From: Zanthoxylum bungeanum | Lineage: Eukaryota > Streptophyta > Magnoliopsida > Sapindales > Rutaceae | Assembly (NCBI GenBank): GCA_019454045.1 | Contig: SKCR01038117.1 | Location: 310,001 to 374,000, forward strand | Length of the DNA: 64,000 nt | Direction: 5' to 3' | Part shown: positions 33,422-43,819 of the stretch, piece by piece | How positions within the stretch are numbered: the stretch's first letter is position 1 | Layout: each line of letters starts with the position of its first letter | Notes under the pieces: model-generated | What the model saw: the letters and a program-made list of their open reading frames with translations, nothing else | Told to the model about the DNA's origin: nothing | Database searches by the model: none | Made by a program: the position numbers and the translations under genes

Positions 33422-34417
33422 CTAGAATTTGCAGTCATGGATAACTTGTGCCAAACTCCTGAGGTAGAACAAGTAAGGCTTCAATCGTTCTTCTTTTAAC
33501 TCCCATTCTCTTTGCATCTGTCGGATTACCAACATTGAGTCTCCGTAAACTTCAACATCTTTAGCTCTCAAGCTTATCAATGCAGTCAACCTGAAGGCAC
33601 ATGCTTCATACTCGGCCATGTTGTTAGTTACTCCGAACGTCAACCTCTTGGCCATAGGCAAAGTTTCTCCCTCAAGGGTTACTATCACGATTCCAATTCC
33701 GGCTCCTTTGTAGTTCACTGCTCCGTCAAAATACATCTTCCACCCTTGGACTGCTATAGCTTGGATTTCCTCATCGGGGAACTCAAACTTGTACTGATCT
33801 CCTTCAACTGGTTGCAATGCCAGGAACTCCGCCACGGCTTGTCCTTTGATCACCTTAGAAGTGAGGTACTCGATATCAAATTCTGTCAGCAACACTAACC
33901 ATCTGCCCAACTTTCCAACTAGCGAGGGCACCAAATGCAGGTACTTCAAATGATTCTCCTTTGCCACCACTTGGATCTTGTAGGATTGGAAATAATGGCG
34001 CAATTTCTTGGACGCCCATACTATTGCTAGACAGATCTTCTCCACTTCTTGATAGCGGGCTTCGTACAAAAGCAGTTTTTTGCTAAGGTAGTAGACTGCA
34101 TGCTCTACTCCCGTCTCATCTGTTTGTACCATCATCGCCCCTAGCGCTTCGGGTTCAATAGCCAAATAAAGTGCCAAGGGTCTACCTTGTCTTAGAGATT
34201 TCAAAACAGGAGGCTTTACCAAATATTCTCTGATCTTGTCGAAGGCTTCCTGACACTGCTCATTCCACTTCACTGGCTGGTCTTTTCTCAACAGTTTGAA
34301 GATAGGCTCACACACTGACGTCAATTTGGCAATGAACCTACTGATGTACTGGATTTTCCCAAGGAATGCACTGACTTCTTTTTCTGTCTTCGGTGCTGGC
34401 ATCTCAGTAATAGCCAT
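33422..34417 (-). pseudogene. pol: Tat-3 RT thumb, retroviral RNase H and second (plant-type) RNase H
   Basis: Open for 331 codons. It starts in the RT connection (SAFLGKIQYISRFIAKLTSV). The first RNase H follows (PLALYLAIEPEALGAMMVQ, YYLSKKLLLYEARYQEVEK), then the second RNase H typical of the Tat clade: MYFDGAVNYKGAGIG, VTNNMAEYEAC, VEVYGDSMLVIRQ. The Asp, Glu, Asp of the second domain are present, and the C-terminal part is cut by the TAG at 33422. The second domain supports the Tat assignment independently of the LTRs. Confidence 0.9.
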
Positions 34418-35085
34418 GATTTTTTTCGGAGTCCACTTCTATTCCTCCCATTCCTACTGTATGGCCAAGTAACTTCCCCGACGTTACTCCGAACACACAC
34501 TTCTTAGGATTCAGTCGCAGGTTGTATTTGTCGACTCGTTCAAGGAACTTCTCCAATGCTTCTATATGCCCGTCTCTGACTTGACCATCATGTCATCTAA
34601 ATATACCTCAATCTCTTTATGCATTAGGTCATGAAATAAGGTAGTGGTCATCCAATGGTAAGTAGCTCTGACATTCTTAAGCCCAAACGGCATCACCTTG
34701 TAGCAATAGGTTCCTCATTCCGTGACAAAGGCAATCTTGTGCTTGTCTTCTTCGGCCATAAGCACTTGATTGTATCCCGAGAACCCATCCGCGAATGAGT
34801 ACATAACAGACAAAGCCGCACTATCAACAAGTACATCTATATGTGGCAAGGGAAAGTCATCATTCGGGCAAGCCTTGTTGAGATCTCTATAATCCACACA
34901 CATTCTGACCTTGCCATCCTTCTTCGGCACAAGCACAATATTAGCCAACCACTCGGGATATTTCACCACTTCCAGGAATCCCACATCTATTTGCTTCTTA
35001 ACTTCTTCTGTGACCTTCTCGGCCCACTCGGGTCTCATCCTTCGAAGTTTCTGCTTCACCGGTTCATATTCGGATAAGTTGGTAT
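34418..35085 (-). pseudogene. pol: Tat-3 reverse transcriptase, main part, cut by Tat-R
   Basis: The piece left of Tat-R starts at 35085 (NLSEYEPVKQKLRRM) and carries VKKQIDVGFLEVVKYPEWLA, VCVDYRDLNKACPNDDFPLP (read MCVDYRDLN) and DGFSGYNQVLMAE. The catalytic box at 34592-34603 reads YLDD. There is a TGA in the FVTE-GTYCYK motif near 34713, and a frameshift plus stop shortly after YLDDMMVKS. The N-terminal piece of the same domain is at 47797-48000. Confidence 0.9.
35081..35085. repeat. Target-site duplication of Tat-R, GGTAT (partner 47792-47796)
   Basis: Perfect 5 bp match directly outside both LTR ends. The flanks together make one Tat-3 RT gene. Confidence 0.95.
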
Positions 35086-35650
35086 TGTACAGGCCAAATT
35101 TGGGCCCAGGGATAAAATCGACTTTATTCCACCTGGAGCCCGTTAACAAAATCCAATATTGAAGACAAAGGCTAAAGTCCCGCAGCCCACCTCACAAAGC
35201 CCAGACCCATCAAAGTTTGGAATACCAACAGACACCAGTTACGAACTCAGTGAAGATCAGGGAATTAAAGGACGATAATGGAACACGGCGGTTACACGGT
35301 CAACAAATCGCGAAAATAATGACTGCATTTATGGATTCCAACGGGCAAGAGATGAAGACTATAAAAGAAAGAAGTCAAGTAATAGACAGGGAGGCCAGAC
35401 AGAAACCACAACTACATCACATTAGACCGCCCTTTCGGCAAGCTATATAAGATTGAGGTATACTACAAGCCTTGATCTTTTCCCCTTCGACTTAATCACA
35501 CATTAGCTAACTTGAGCGTCAGAGTGCTTACGGCTTCAACACACCGGTGGGCAGTAAATCTCTTCCGTTTTACTCTTGTTTTACAGGTTCGCTCACGCCC
35601 TACAGACTCACAATCTCGATTGTGGACCTCAATCGAAATCCGTGTCTACA
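35086..35650 (+). repeat. Tat-R 5' LTR, 565 bp
   Basis: TGTACAGGCC...GTGTCTACA. TATA box TATATAA at 35444-35450 (47584-47590 in the 3' copy), about 360 bp into the LTR, with a transcript start expected near 35475. Confidence 0.95.
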
Positions 35651-35653
35651 ATT

Positions 35654-35671
35654 TGGCGCCCACCGTGGGGC
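35654..35671 (+). promoter_or_regulatory. Tat-R primer binding site
   Basis: TGGCGCCCACCGTGGGGC, three bases after the LTR. This TGGCGCC-type site is common in Tat elements. I am not certain which tRNA it pairs with, and it differs from the tRNA-Arg type of Tat-1 to Tat-3. Confidence 0.85.
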
Positions 35672-35692
35672 TACTGAGCGAACAAATCGAGA

Positions 35693-37110
35693 ATGGCAAC
35701 GACCAACGAAATACGAGATCCTGTGATGGCACAACTTGCCATGCTCCAAGATCGATTGCAGGCCCTAGAAGAGGAGAACTTGGCAGTGCGGAATTCCAAT
35801 GAAACCTTACAAAAAAACTGGACCTATTGTCATACAACCCCCAACAACCCCAAGGCCGAACCAGCAATCCAGACGATTGCAGCAATCCAGTAGCACAGCC
35901 CATGTCGGATGGAAGGAACAACAGTCACCAACCGGCTACACAAGATCCAAATTCTCTGATGAGAAGGGAATTGATAGAATTCAAGGAGGCGATTATGTCA
36001 CGACTTCCGGGGATAAGGCTATCAACCAGAAGGAGCAGGGCCGGAGCGATCTCTGACACCCCGTTCGCGGAGTCCCTCGTGACTGTAGAATTGCCCAGGA
36101 AATTCAATCCGCCAGAAATGAGGCAGTACGATGGGTCCACTGATCCAGACGACCATATTATACACTACAAGTTTAAGATGATGTCAACCGGCTTGTCGCC
36201 GAGTCAATGGGAAGCAGGAATGTGTAGATATTTTGGAGAAACCCTCGCCGGACCAGCGCTCACATGGTTCATCAACCTGCCCTACAGGTCAATCGAATCC
36301 TACCAGGAACTAGCCGACAAATTCATGCAACACTTTGCAAGCTCGTGCAAAATAGAGAAAACATCAGACGACCTGAATTCCATACAACAACAGAAGGGGG
36401 AATCGCTGAGAAGCTATATGGCCAGGTTTAACCGAGAGAGAATCACCGTCCCGGATCTCCACCAACCCACAGCAGTCGAAGCTTTCCGGAACGGTCTACT
36501 TTACGATAGTGGGCTGTATAAAAAGTTGACGAAGTTTCGATGCAATACCATGGACCAGGTCATGGCGCGAGCCCACATAGAGATAAGGTGGGAAGAAGAT
36601 AAAAGAAACCAGAGAAGAGATATCGCAAATCCAGGAATCGACCGAAGGCCCACAATTCCCAGACGACATGAAGAGGAGATCCATTCACACAAAGAGGGAA
36701 GGAATAGATCAGGAGGAGAACGTCGTCCGTTCTACAAAAACAATGACAGGCGACCAAGACCATACAAGAACAGAGAAGAATTACCAGTAAGTAAACACAA
36801 ACTCCCTGATTATAATTTCACTATTTCCCCTGGAGAGCTGGTTTCAGTGCTTAAGAAGATGGGGAATGATGTAAAATGGCCCCCACGTTCAAAAGACCAT
36901 TCAACAAAAAAAGACACCAGGAAGTGGTGCGAATTCCACAGGGACTACGGCCATACGACAGCCGAATGTGTTGCTCTGAGATTAGAAGTACTGGAACTAT
37001 TGAACAAAGGGTTCCTGAGGGACCTGCTAACAGACAAGGGAAAGGCAACCATGTCACGAAGGGATGAAAAAACCAACCAGGGAGAAGATCCTGTCCTACC
37101 ACCCCTATAA
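35693..37110 (+). CDS. gag: Tat-R gag, one frame change near its N-terminus
   Basis: Starts ATG 35693 (MATTNEIRDPVMAQLAMLQD), a coiled-coil-like N-terminus (LQDRLQALEEENLAVRNSNE). The frame changes at the A7 run 35811-35817 and continues as the long ORF to 37110. Gag core: KFNPPEMRQYDGSTDPDDHI, GPALTWFINLPYRSIESYQE, FMQHFASSCKIEKTSDDLNS. An Arg/Lys-rich region follows, then a zinc knuckle at 36928-36969 spaced C-X2-H-X4-H-X4-C (CEFHRDYGHTTAEC). The ORF ends near the C run at 37102-37105, where the frame changes into protease. Confidence 0.9.
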
Positions 37111-37768
37111 ATAACACAGTCAACGTTATTTCGGGAGGTTCAGGAATCAGTGGAACTACTTATTCAGCTGCCAAACGACATACAAGGGCTCTGATCAGTA
37201 ATGTCTCTCATACTGCTATGTCTGTAGAAAAAGCCTTCACAGAACTGACCATGGAGTTTCCAGACGATGAAAATTCCCACACCCTAAACCCGCACCACGA
37301 CGCTTTGGTCATCTCCTTGCAGGTGGCGAATTTCTTGGTCAAACGGGTGTTGATCGACACAGGTTCCTCGGCAAACGTAATTTTCGCGAGCGCCCTCACC
37401 GACATGGGGACAGAGTTGGATAAAATCAATCGGCGGACGACAGTGTTGATCGGGTTCAGTGGGGAGCAGAAGTTCACGATGGGAGAAATCTCACTTCCAG
37501 TATACGTTGCTGGAGTCAACAAAATGACTACATTTCTGGTCTTGGAATGCCCTTCCGCATACAACCTGATAATGGGGAGGCCTGGATTCACGACATGAGA
37601 GCGGTTTCATCAACCTACCATCAGGTGATAAAATTCCCTACTAAGTGGGGAGTACAAGAAATCAGAGGCGACAGGTTGGCATCTAGGAGCTGCTACCAAA
37701 CAACTCTGAAGGCGAAGGACGAGTCAGCATAGCAATTACAGACTGAACCTCGAGTTTCGGAGCCGACA
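37111..37768 (+). CDS. pro: Tat-R protease region of pol
   Basis: Aspartic protease that would cut Gag-Pol. Upstream linker [20 protein letters not shown], then [17 protein letters not shown] with the catalytic Asp at 37356, and later YNLIMGRP. The frame changes near 37590, right after GRP, and continues as [18 protein letters not shown]. An in-frame TAG at 37730-37732 separates this from the RT ORF. A flap and a partner for the dimer are assumed from the family. Confidence 0.88.
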
Positions 37769-38700
37769 TTGCCGAACATAGAAAAGCTTGACGAGGTTCA
37801 GATTCATCCACAGTTCGAAGATCACAAGGCGCTAATTGGAGCTGGATTAGATCCGAAACTCCGAGCCGACATCATAGAGTTTTTGAAGAGCCGACACGAC
37901 AGTTTTGCATGGTCCCACAAAGATATGACAGGAGTCGACCCAAGGCTCATAACCCACGAATTGCATGTGGATCCAGAGTACACCCCAGTTAGGCAGAAAA
38001 GAAGAAAATTTGCCCCAGAAAGGAACCGGATCATCGACGAAGAAGTCCAGAAGTTATTGGAGAATGGAGCGATAAGAGAAGTTCAATTTCCAGAGTGGCT
38101 CGCGAATGTCGTTGTGGTGAAGAAAAAGAACGGGAAATGGAGAGTTTGCATCGACTTCACAGATTTGAATAAGGCCTGTCCAAAGGATTCATTTCCGCTT
38201 CCGCACATAGATTCTATGGTCGACGCAACGGCAGGACATGAGCTATTAAGTTTCATGGATGCGTACTCAGGCTACAACCAGATCTTCATGCACCCGGGCG
38301 ATCAAGAAAAGACAGCCTTCGTAACCAACAAGGGATTTTCTGTTATAAAGTCATGCCCTTCGGCCTAAAGAACGCGGGAGCAACATATCAAAGACTTGTC
38401 AACAAGATGTTCGACAGCCAAATCGGGAAAACAATGGAAGTGTACATAGACGATATGCTGGTGAAGTCGATCGAATCGGAGCAGCACCTAGATCATCTGA
38501 AAGAAGCATTCGACATCATGGATAGGTATGGAATGAAACTAAATCCAACTAAATGTGCTTTCGGTGTTGCTTCAGGAAATTTTTGGGGTACGTGGTCACT
38601 CGGCGAGGGGTTGAAGCGAATCCGGACCAGATTAGATCGATCCTCGACATTCCATCTCCTTCCAGCCCAAAAGACGTCATGAGACTAACTGGGAGAATTG
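37769..38700 (+). CDS. pol: Tat-R reverse transcriptase region of pol
   Basis: RT of gypsy type. Palm and finger motifs: VRQKRRKFAPERNRIIDEEV, KKKNGKWRVCIDFTDLNKAC, FPLPHIDSMVDAT and FMDAYSGYNQI. The catalytic YIDD box is at 38443-38454 (VYIDDMLVKS), and KLNPTKCAFGVASG follows. Frame changes occur at the T run 38336-38339 and at the A/T/G runs 38577-38588, then continue in the frame of the RNase H ORF. Confidence 0.92.
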
Positions 38701-39720
38701 CCGCTCTAAACAGGTTTATCTCCAAATCTACAGATAAGAGCTTCTTGTTCTTTTCAGCTTTGAAGAAAGGAAACAGCTTTGACTGGACGCCCGCTTGTGA
38801 GGAAGCACTGACAAAGCTCAAATTGTACCTCACCACACCACCTTTGCTGTCCAAACCACACGACTTGGAGAGACTTTTTCTCTACTTGGGAGTTTCGGAG
38901 CAAGCGGTCAGCGGAGTCTTAGTAAGAGAAGAGGTAGGAGACCAACAACCAGTCTACTACGTGAGCAAAGCACTGTTGGGAGCAGAATCACGTTACCCTT
39001 TGATGGAGAAATTAGCCTTCGCCCTTGTTACAGCAGCAAGAAAACTCAGACCCTACTTCCAGGGGCACCCAATCACGGTGTACACGACCTATCCGTTGAG
39101 AAGAATACTTCATAAACCAGAAATATCAGGAAGGTTGATGAAGTGGGCAATCGAACTTGGAGAGCACGACATCACTTACCAGCCCAGAACCGCCATCAAA
39201 TCTCAAGCGCTGGCCGACTTTGTGGCCGACTTCACCCCCAGCTTACTTACAACAACTGAAGTCAATATCAACTCCATCCAGCAAACGAAACCTTGGAAAT
39301 TAGCAGTCGACGGGGCAAGTAATAAAAGAGGCTGCGGTCTTGGGATCATGATCATAACTCCAGCCGGCGACATAATACAGCAAGCGATCAAGTGTGGATT
39401 TAGAGTTACAAATAACGAGGCAGAATACGAAGCATTAATAGCTGGGCTGTCATTAGCTAAAGAATTGGGGGCCAGAGATATTGAAGTGAAAACCGATTCC
39501 CAGTTGATTGTGAACCAGATAGAAGGGTCGTATCAAGCCAGAGGACAAGCCATGGCTTCTTATCTACAAAAGGTAAGTGACCTACGATCGACGTTTGAGA
39601 AATTTTCCATAACACAGGTCCCAAGAAACGAGAACTCCCAGGCTGATGCATTGGCGACCCTTGGTTCGACAATGGAAGGGAACGAGTCACGAACAATTCC
39701 AGTCGTGTACTTAAGCTGGC
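38701..39720 (+). CDS. pol: Tat-R RNase H followed by second plant-type RNase H
   Basis: One open frame. The retroviral RNase H has LYLGVSEQAVSGVLVREE, YYVSKALLGAESRYPLMEK and KLRPYFQGHPITVYT. The second RNase H is complete: WKLAVDGASNKRGCGLGI (first Asp), VTNNEAEYEALIAGL (Glu), IEVKTDSQLIVNQIEG (Asp) and RNENSQADALATLGS (last Asp). The extra domain is a Tat-clade hallmark, and its catalytic residues look intact. Confidence 0.92.
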
Positions 39721-41014
39721 CCGCGATTTGTGAAGAAGAAACGATTGTCGCGGCGCTAGACACTGTCGACAGTTGGATGACACCAATCGTAAAGTATCTG
39801 CAAGACGGTATACTCCCAGACGACAGAATTCAAGCAAAGAAAGTTCAGAGACAGTCTGCCAGATATGTGTTGTACGACGGACAGTTGTTAAAAAGATCGT
39901 TCACAGGACCTTACTTGAAATGTATTGCACCTAACGAAGCGCAGCATGTTTTGTCTGAGTTGCACGAAGGGGAATGTGGGAATCATTCTGGTGGTAGGAG
40001 CTTGGCCCAACGAGCGCACACGACAGGATATTACTGGCCCACAATGAGGTTCGACTCCTCTGAATACACGAAGAAATGCGACAAATGCCAGAGATTCGCA
40101 CCAATACCTCACCTCCCACCGGAGAGACTAAACCCCATCTTATCTCCATGGCCATTTATGAAGTGGGGGATGGACATTGTTGGAAAACTCCCAACGGCAC
40201 CTGGCCAACGAGTGTACATGCTCGTAATGACGGACTACTACTCGAAGTGGATAGAGGCAGAAGCATTTGCCAGAATACGCGACAAGGAAGCCCAAACTTT
40301 CGTATGGAAAAACATCATCTGTCGATTCGGCATACCGAAAGAGATCGTGACTGACAACGGAGCACAGTTCATTAGCCACCACTTCCAAGACTTCTGCAGG
40401 AATTGGGGCATAAGGTTGAACTTCTCCACCCCTCGCTTTCCACAAGCAAACGGACAAGCCGAATCATCCAACAAGACGATTATGAACACCCTGAAGAAGA
40501 GGTTGAGATGGAGAAAGCTAAGGGAGCCTGGGCTGACGAACTGCCAGGAGTATTATGGTCATACCGAACAACAAAGAGGTCTTCAACAGACGAAACCCCA
40601 TTCGCACTGGCGTTTGGAATGGAGGCAGTAATCCCAACCGAGGAAATCATCCCATCCCCTCGCTACCAGTGGTTGGGTGAAGAGTACAACCAAAATCTAA
40701 TGAACTTCAATCTCGACACGATTGATGAAACAAGGGACCGAGCTTCCATTCGACTGGCAACTCATCAACAGAAGATGGCTCGGTACTTCAACAAAAATGT
40801 CAGGAGCAGGACCTTCAGAATTGGGGATTGGGTGCTACGCAAAGTGTTCCAGAACACGAAGGAATATGGAGATGGGAAGTTGGGCCCAAATTGGGAGGGC
40901 CCGTATCTTGTCACAAAGGTAGTTGGAAGAGGAGCTTACAGACTACAAACCGAGGATGGAAAACCTGTGCGCAATAGTTGGAACGCACTTCATCTCAAGA
41001 AATTCATCCGGTAA
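39721..41014 (+). CDS. pol: Tat-R integrase, C-terminal part in another frame
   Basis: H2C2 zinc domain at about 39958-40095 (LHEGECGNHSGG, KKCDKCQRF), core with Asp in WGMDIVGKL, second Asp in IVTDNGAQFI (about 40350) and Glu in ANGQAESSNKTI. The frame changes near 40505. The C-terminal part continues as DELPGVLWSYRTTKRS, GMEAVIPTEEI, FRIGDWVLRKV and GPYLVTKVVGRGAY, and ends at 41014. A 220 bp non-coding stretch follows before the antisense gene. Confidence 0.92.
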
Positions 41015-41236
41015 ACGACTACGTTTTGTTATCTGTTAGTCGACATTTATTTTCCTAGTATTTGTTTAATTGATGTTTTTGCAAAATAATGAAATTCATC
41101 CATAGTAATAAGATATCATCCAAATGGTACATTTTTCATTCAACCTATACATCAGAAAACTACGGCATTTCACAACAGTTGTACAACAAACAAAATATAC
41201 ACCATCCTCAAAGATAAACCTTTGAACCCCTAGACT

Positions 41237-43449
41237 TCACGGATTTTCTTCTCCTACATCAGTTGTGCTGGGGAGAGTGGCCGGAACTTCTTCCTGTGAC
41301 TCGACTATCGTTGACACTTCGGTGTCGGGTAATGCCAGCACGACATCCTCACACTCAGCAGTCTCTGTATGTACTTCGACCCCCGGATCAGCAATCTCCA
41401 TTCCGATTGGATCACACTCAATTTTTTTCGACATTTCTTCTCCTCCCTTATCTTCTAAATCATCCTCTGAAGACGAAGTAAGACCGGTAAGCACGCCTTT
41501 CATACTCTCGGATCCACTTCTCCGGCTTCCAGTCAACATGTTTTCCTGCGACATACTCCTTCATCAGGTCGCACCTATTCCTCATCATTGAGTCAATAGC
41601 AATATCTTCCAATTGCTCAAGCAATAAGTCTTTCTCCTTCTTCACATTCTCAAATCCCTCATTGTAGCCCTCAATTGCCATTTCGGCTGTCTCCTTCTCC
41701 AATTTCAAAGCAGCCTTTACCTCCTTCAACTCTTTCTCGAGTCCTCTCTCCTTCTTCTGAGAGGCAACCAATCCAGATCTCAACTCTGAAGATTCCTTCC
41801 TCGACGTCGATAGTGCTTTTTCAAGCTCTCTGATCCTCTTCTGGCTGGACTCGACATTCTTCTTCATGAACAAGCTGCATTCCAGGGCCTACAAACACAA
41901 GCCTTGGGAGTCAGTCAAAAAACAAAAAAAAAACAAAAAAAAACCCTGATAATTCAAAGCAATCGCCTTCTTCATAACTTCTATTGGACCTATCTGGGCC
42001 AACCTCACTTCATCCCCTTCTAGCAAAAGCCCTTCCACGAATGAGTCGATGCTTGAAGGGTCAGATATAGCAGTCGACTCTCGGGGAACCTTTAGCAAAA
42101 GGTTGTCCGGATCTTCTTCTTCTTCAGCCACAACCTTCCTTTTCTTTCCCGCAGAGCTCACTTCGATCGATTTCCCCTTATCTAGAACCCCTTCTACAGA
42201 GGTACCTCCCTTCTGCTGGGTGCCAACGCCTCCTCGACTTCAGGCTCATTCTTTCGAAGTTTGCGAGACTTTCTTCGGCTCTTCATTTCATCGAGGGAAG
42301 CTACCGTGAATGGTCCTGTCATCATCTCCTCTGCGCATAAAAGTTCTCCAGGGTTTAGAGGCTCTCGAAATCTAGATTCGCCATACAATGTTTGACACGA
42401 CCATCGACAATTAATCACGGGCAATACATCGTTACAGGAAGGCAGTACTTTACCTTTTCCTTCTCGTCGAAAGATTTCCCTCCACAAAGGTGTTGCTCTC
42501 AGCCTCTTCTCCGTCAATATGAGTTTACAATCTCTTTCCTCAGCCGACAAAGAAAGAACAGCGTTGGTATTGGCTACAGTCCGAGCAGTGGTAAAGAATG
42601 ATCTATTTCGCAAGGGATCTGCAAAACAAAGGCTTGATTAGTCGACAAGTAAAAAAAAAAAAAACGATTAAAAACTCTCTACTCACTCGACAAACACCAA
42701 AACTCTGGGATTCGACCAGCCCCAGTCAATCCATATATACCCTCACCCTTCGCAAAAAAATATTGAGATTGCCAATTTCCTCTATCATTCGTCGGCAAAC
42801 CAGTGATTAAATGCGTTTTCCTCTGGCGAAGGATCAGAGTATACCTCCCCTTCTCTTTCAAATGCTCCTTCAAATAATAAGTTTCTAAAACGTCCCTCAC
42901 TTCAAAGAGAATTCCCAACTCAAACGACAAACATTCAGTCGACAGCAAAATCCTCCACGCATTCGGCATCAACTGGGATGGAGCAATCTCGAAATGATCC
43001 AAAACCTCCCAAACCAATCTAGGGATTGGGAATCTCAACCCCACGGAGAAAGGACGAACATAAAAACCCGTCCAACCCGGAACCTTGTAATCAATCCTCT
43101 CGTTCGACGAAGACACTCGAAGGTCCAGAGATTCAGGGAACCTAAACATCATGCTGAGTTCCCGCAGCATTCTACCCGTCATTCGGCTAGCAGGGTTCCT
43201 CGACAAAATATTGGATGGTTCGCTAGTAGTCGGGAAGTCACTCGACTCTCCAATAGCGGGCAACGATCTCAGAGGTATGGCCTCAGTTGAGGTTACCGCC
43301 GGAGGAGTCGCCAGGGTAACCACCCCACTTTCGATCATTCTTTGGTACGACATCTCTTCGTATTCGACTACTTCCTGGGTGTCACTCGATGATTCGACAT
43401 AACTATCGATCCTTGCACTTAGGCTGCCTAAAAATTCTTCACTCGACAT
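41237..43449 (-). CDS. Antisense gene downstream of pol in Tat-R (gypsy-type 'transposase_28'-like)
   Basis: Read on the minus strand from MSSEEFLGSLSARIDSYV (ATG 43449; an in-frame ATG at 43485 is possible). The N-terminal acidic/Ser-rich part is followed by a globular region GFYVRPFSVGLRFPIPRLV ... SQLMPNAWRILLSTECLSFE. This resembles the plant 'putative gypsy type transposon' domain as I remember it. After an intron (42686-42619) come a basic nuclear-signal-like KSRRKSRKLRKN (read MKSRRKSRKLRKN), then GKKRKVV and an acidic stretch. A long coiled coil (41873-41480: SQKRIRELEKALSTSRKESS ...) and an acidic tail ending at 41237 complete it. Frames change near 42190 and near 41500. Function unknown; antisense ORFs at this place are reported in some Tat elements. 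Confidence 0.65.
42619..42686 (-). other. Probable intron of the antisense gene, 68 nt
   Basis: Donor GTGAGT at 42686-42681, a T14 run, and acceptor TTTTGCAG ending at 42619. Removing it keeps the frame across FWCLS and RNRSFFTT. The size is close to the plant minimum. A second T-rich stretch with acceptor TTTGTAG (about 41948-41890) looks like another intron, but its donor is unclear. Confidence 0.65.
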
Positions 43450-43712
43450 CCTCCAAATAACGAGCATATAAAAACAACTAAACAACTTGATTACCTACCC
43501 TCTAAAGATCAAAACCCACAAACACTAAATTCCTAACAAAACATACAAGTCCTAGATCAAACAGCCTGAATAACTTAAGAACTGCTTGAATCTACACTAT
43601 GAACACTTAAAGGAATTGAAGAACAAAGGAGTTTTGAAGAATACCTTGAGGGACTTGAGAGCTCTCCTTACTCGACTTCCAAATATAGCACAAATGAAGC
43701 CCCTAGGACGAC

Positions 43713-43719
43713 TTATATA
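43713..43719 (-). promoter_or_regulatory. TATA box for the antisense gene
   Basis: Minus-strand TATATAA followed by gtcgtcctaggggcttc, about 265 bp upstream of ATG 43449. The region 43450-43712 would hold the 5' UTR. No other function is seen in it. Confidence 0.5.
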
Positions 43720-43819
43720 AACTCGAGGACAGAAATGGCGCCAAATCTCCCGCCAAAAAACGCCTCGCAAACCACGCTAGGTTAAAATTGCAATTAATAA
43801 ACTAGACAGACTCTTCGCC

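Noticed and set aside
32233..33444. Plus-strand ORFs over the Tat-3 integrase
   Set aside because: Shadows of integrase and RNase H on the minus strand, which carry clear catalytic motifs.
41265..41591. Plus-strand ORF of 108 codons after Tat-R pol
   Set aside because: Shadow of the acidic tail of the antisense gene; Ser/Pro-rich, no homology recognised, and the antisense frame explains the sequence better.
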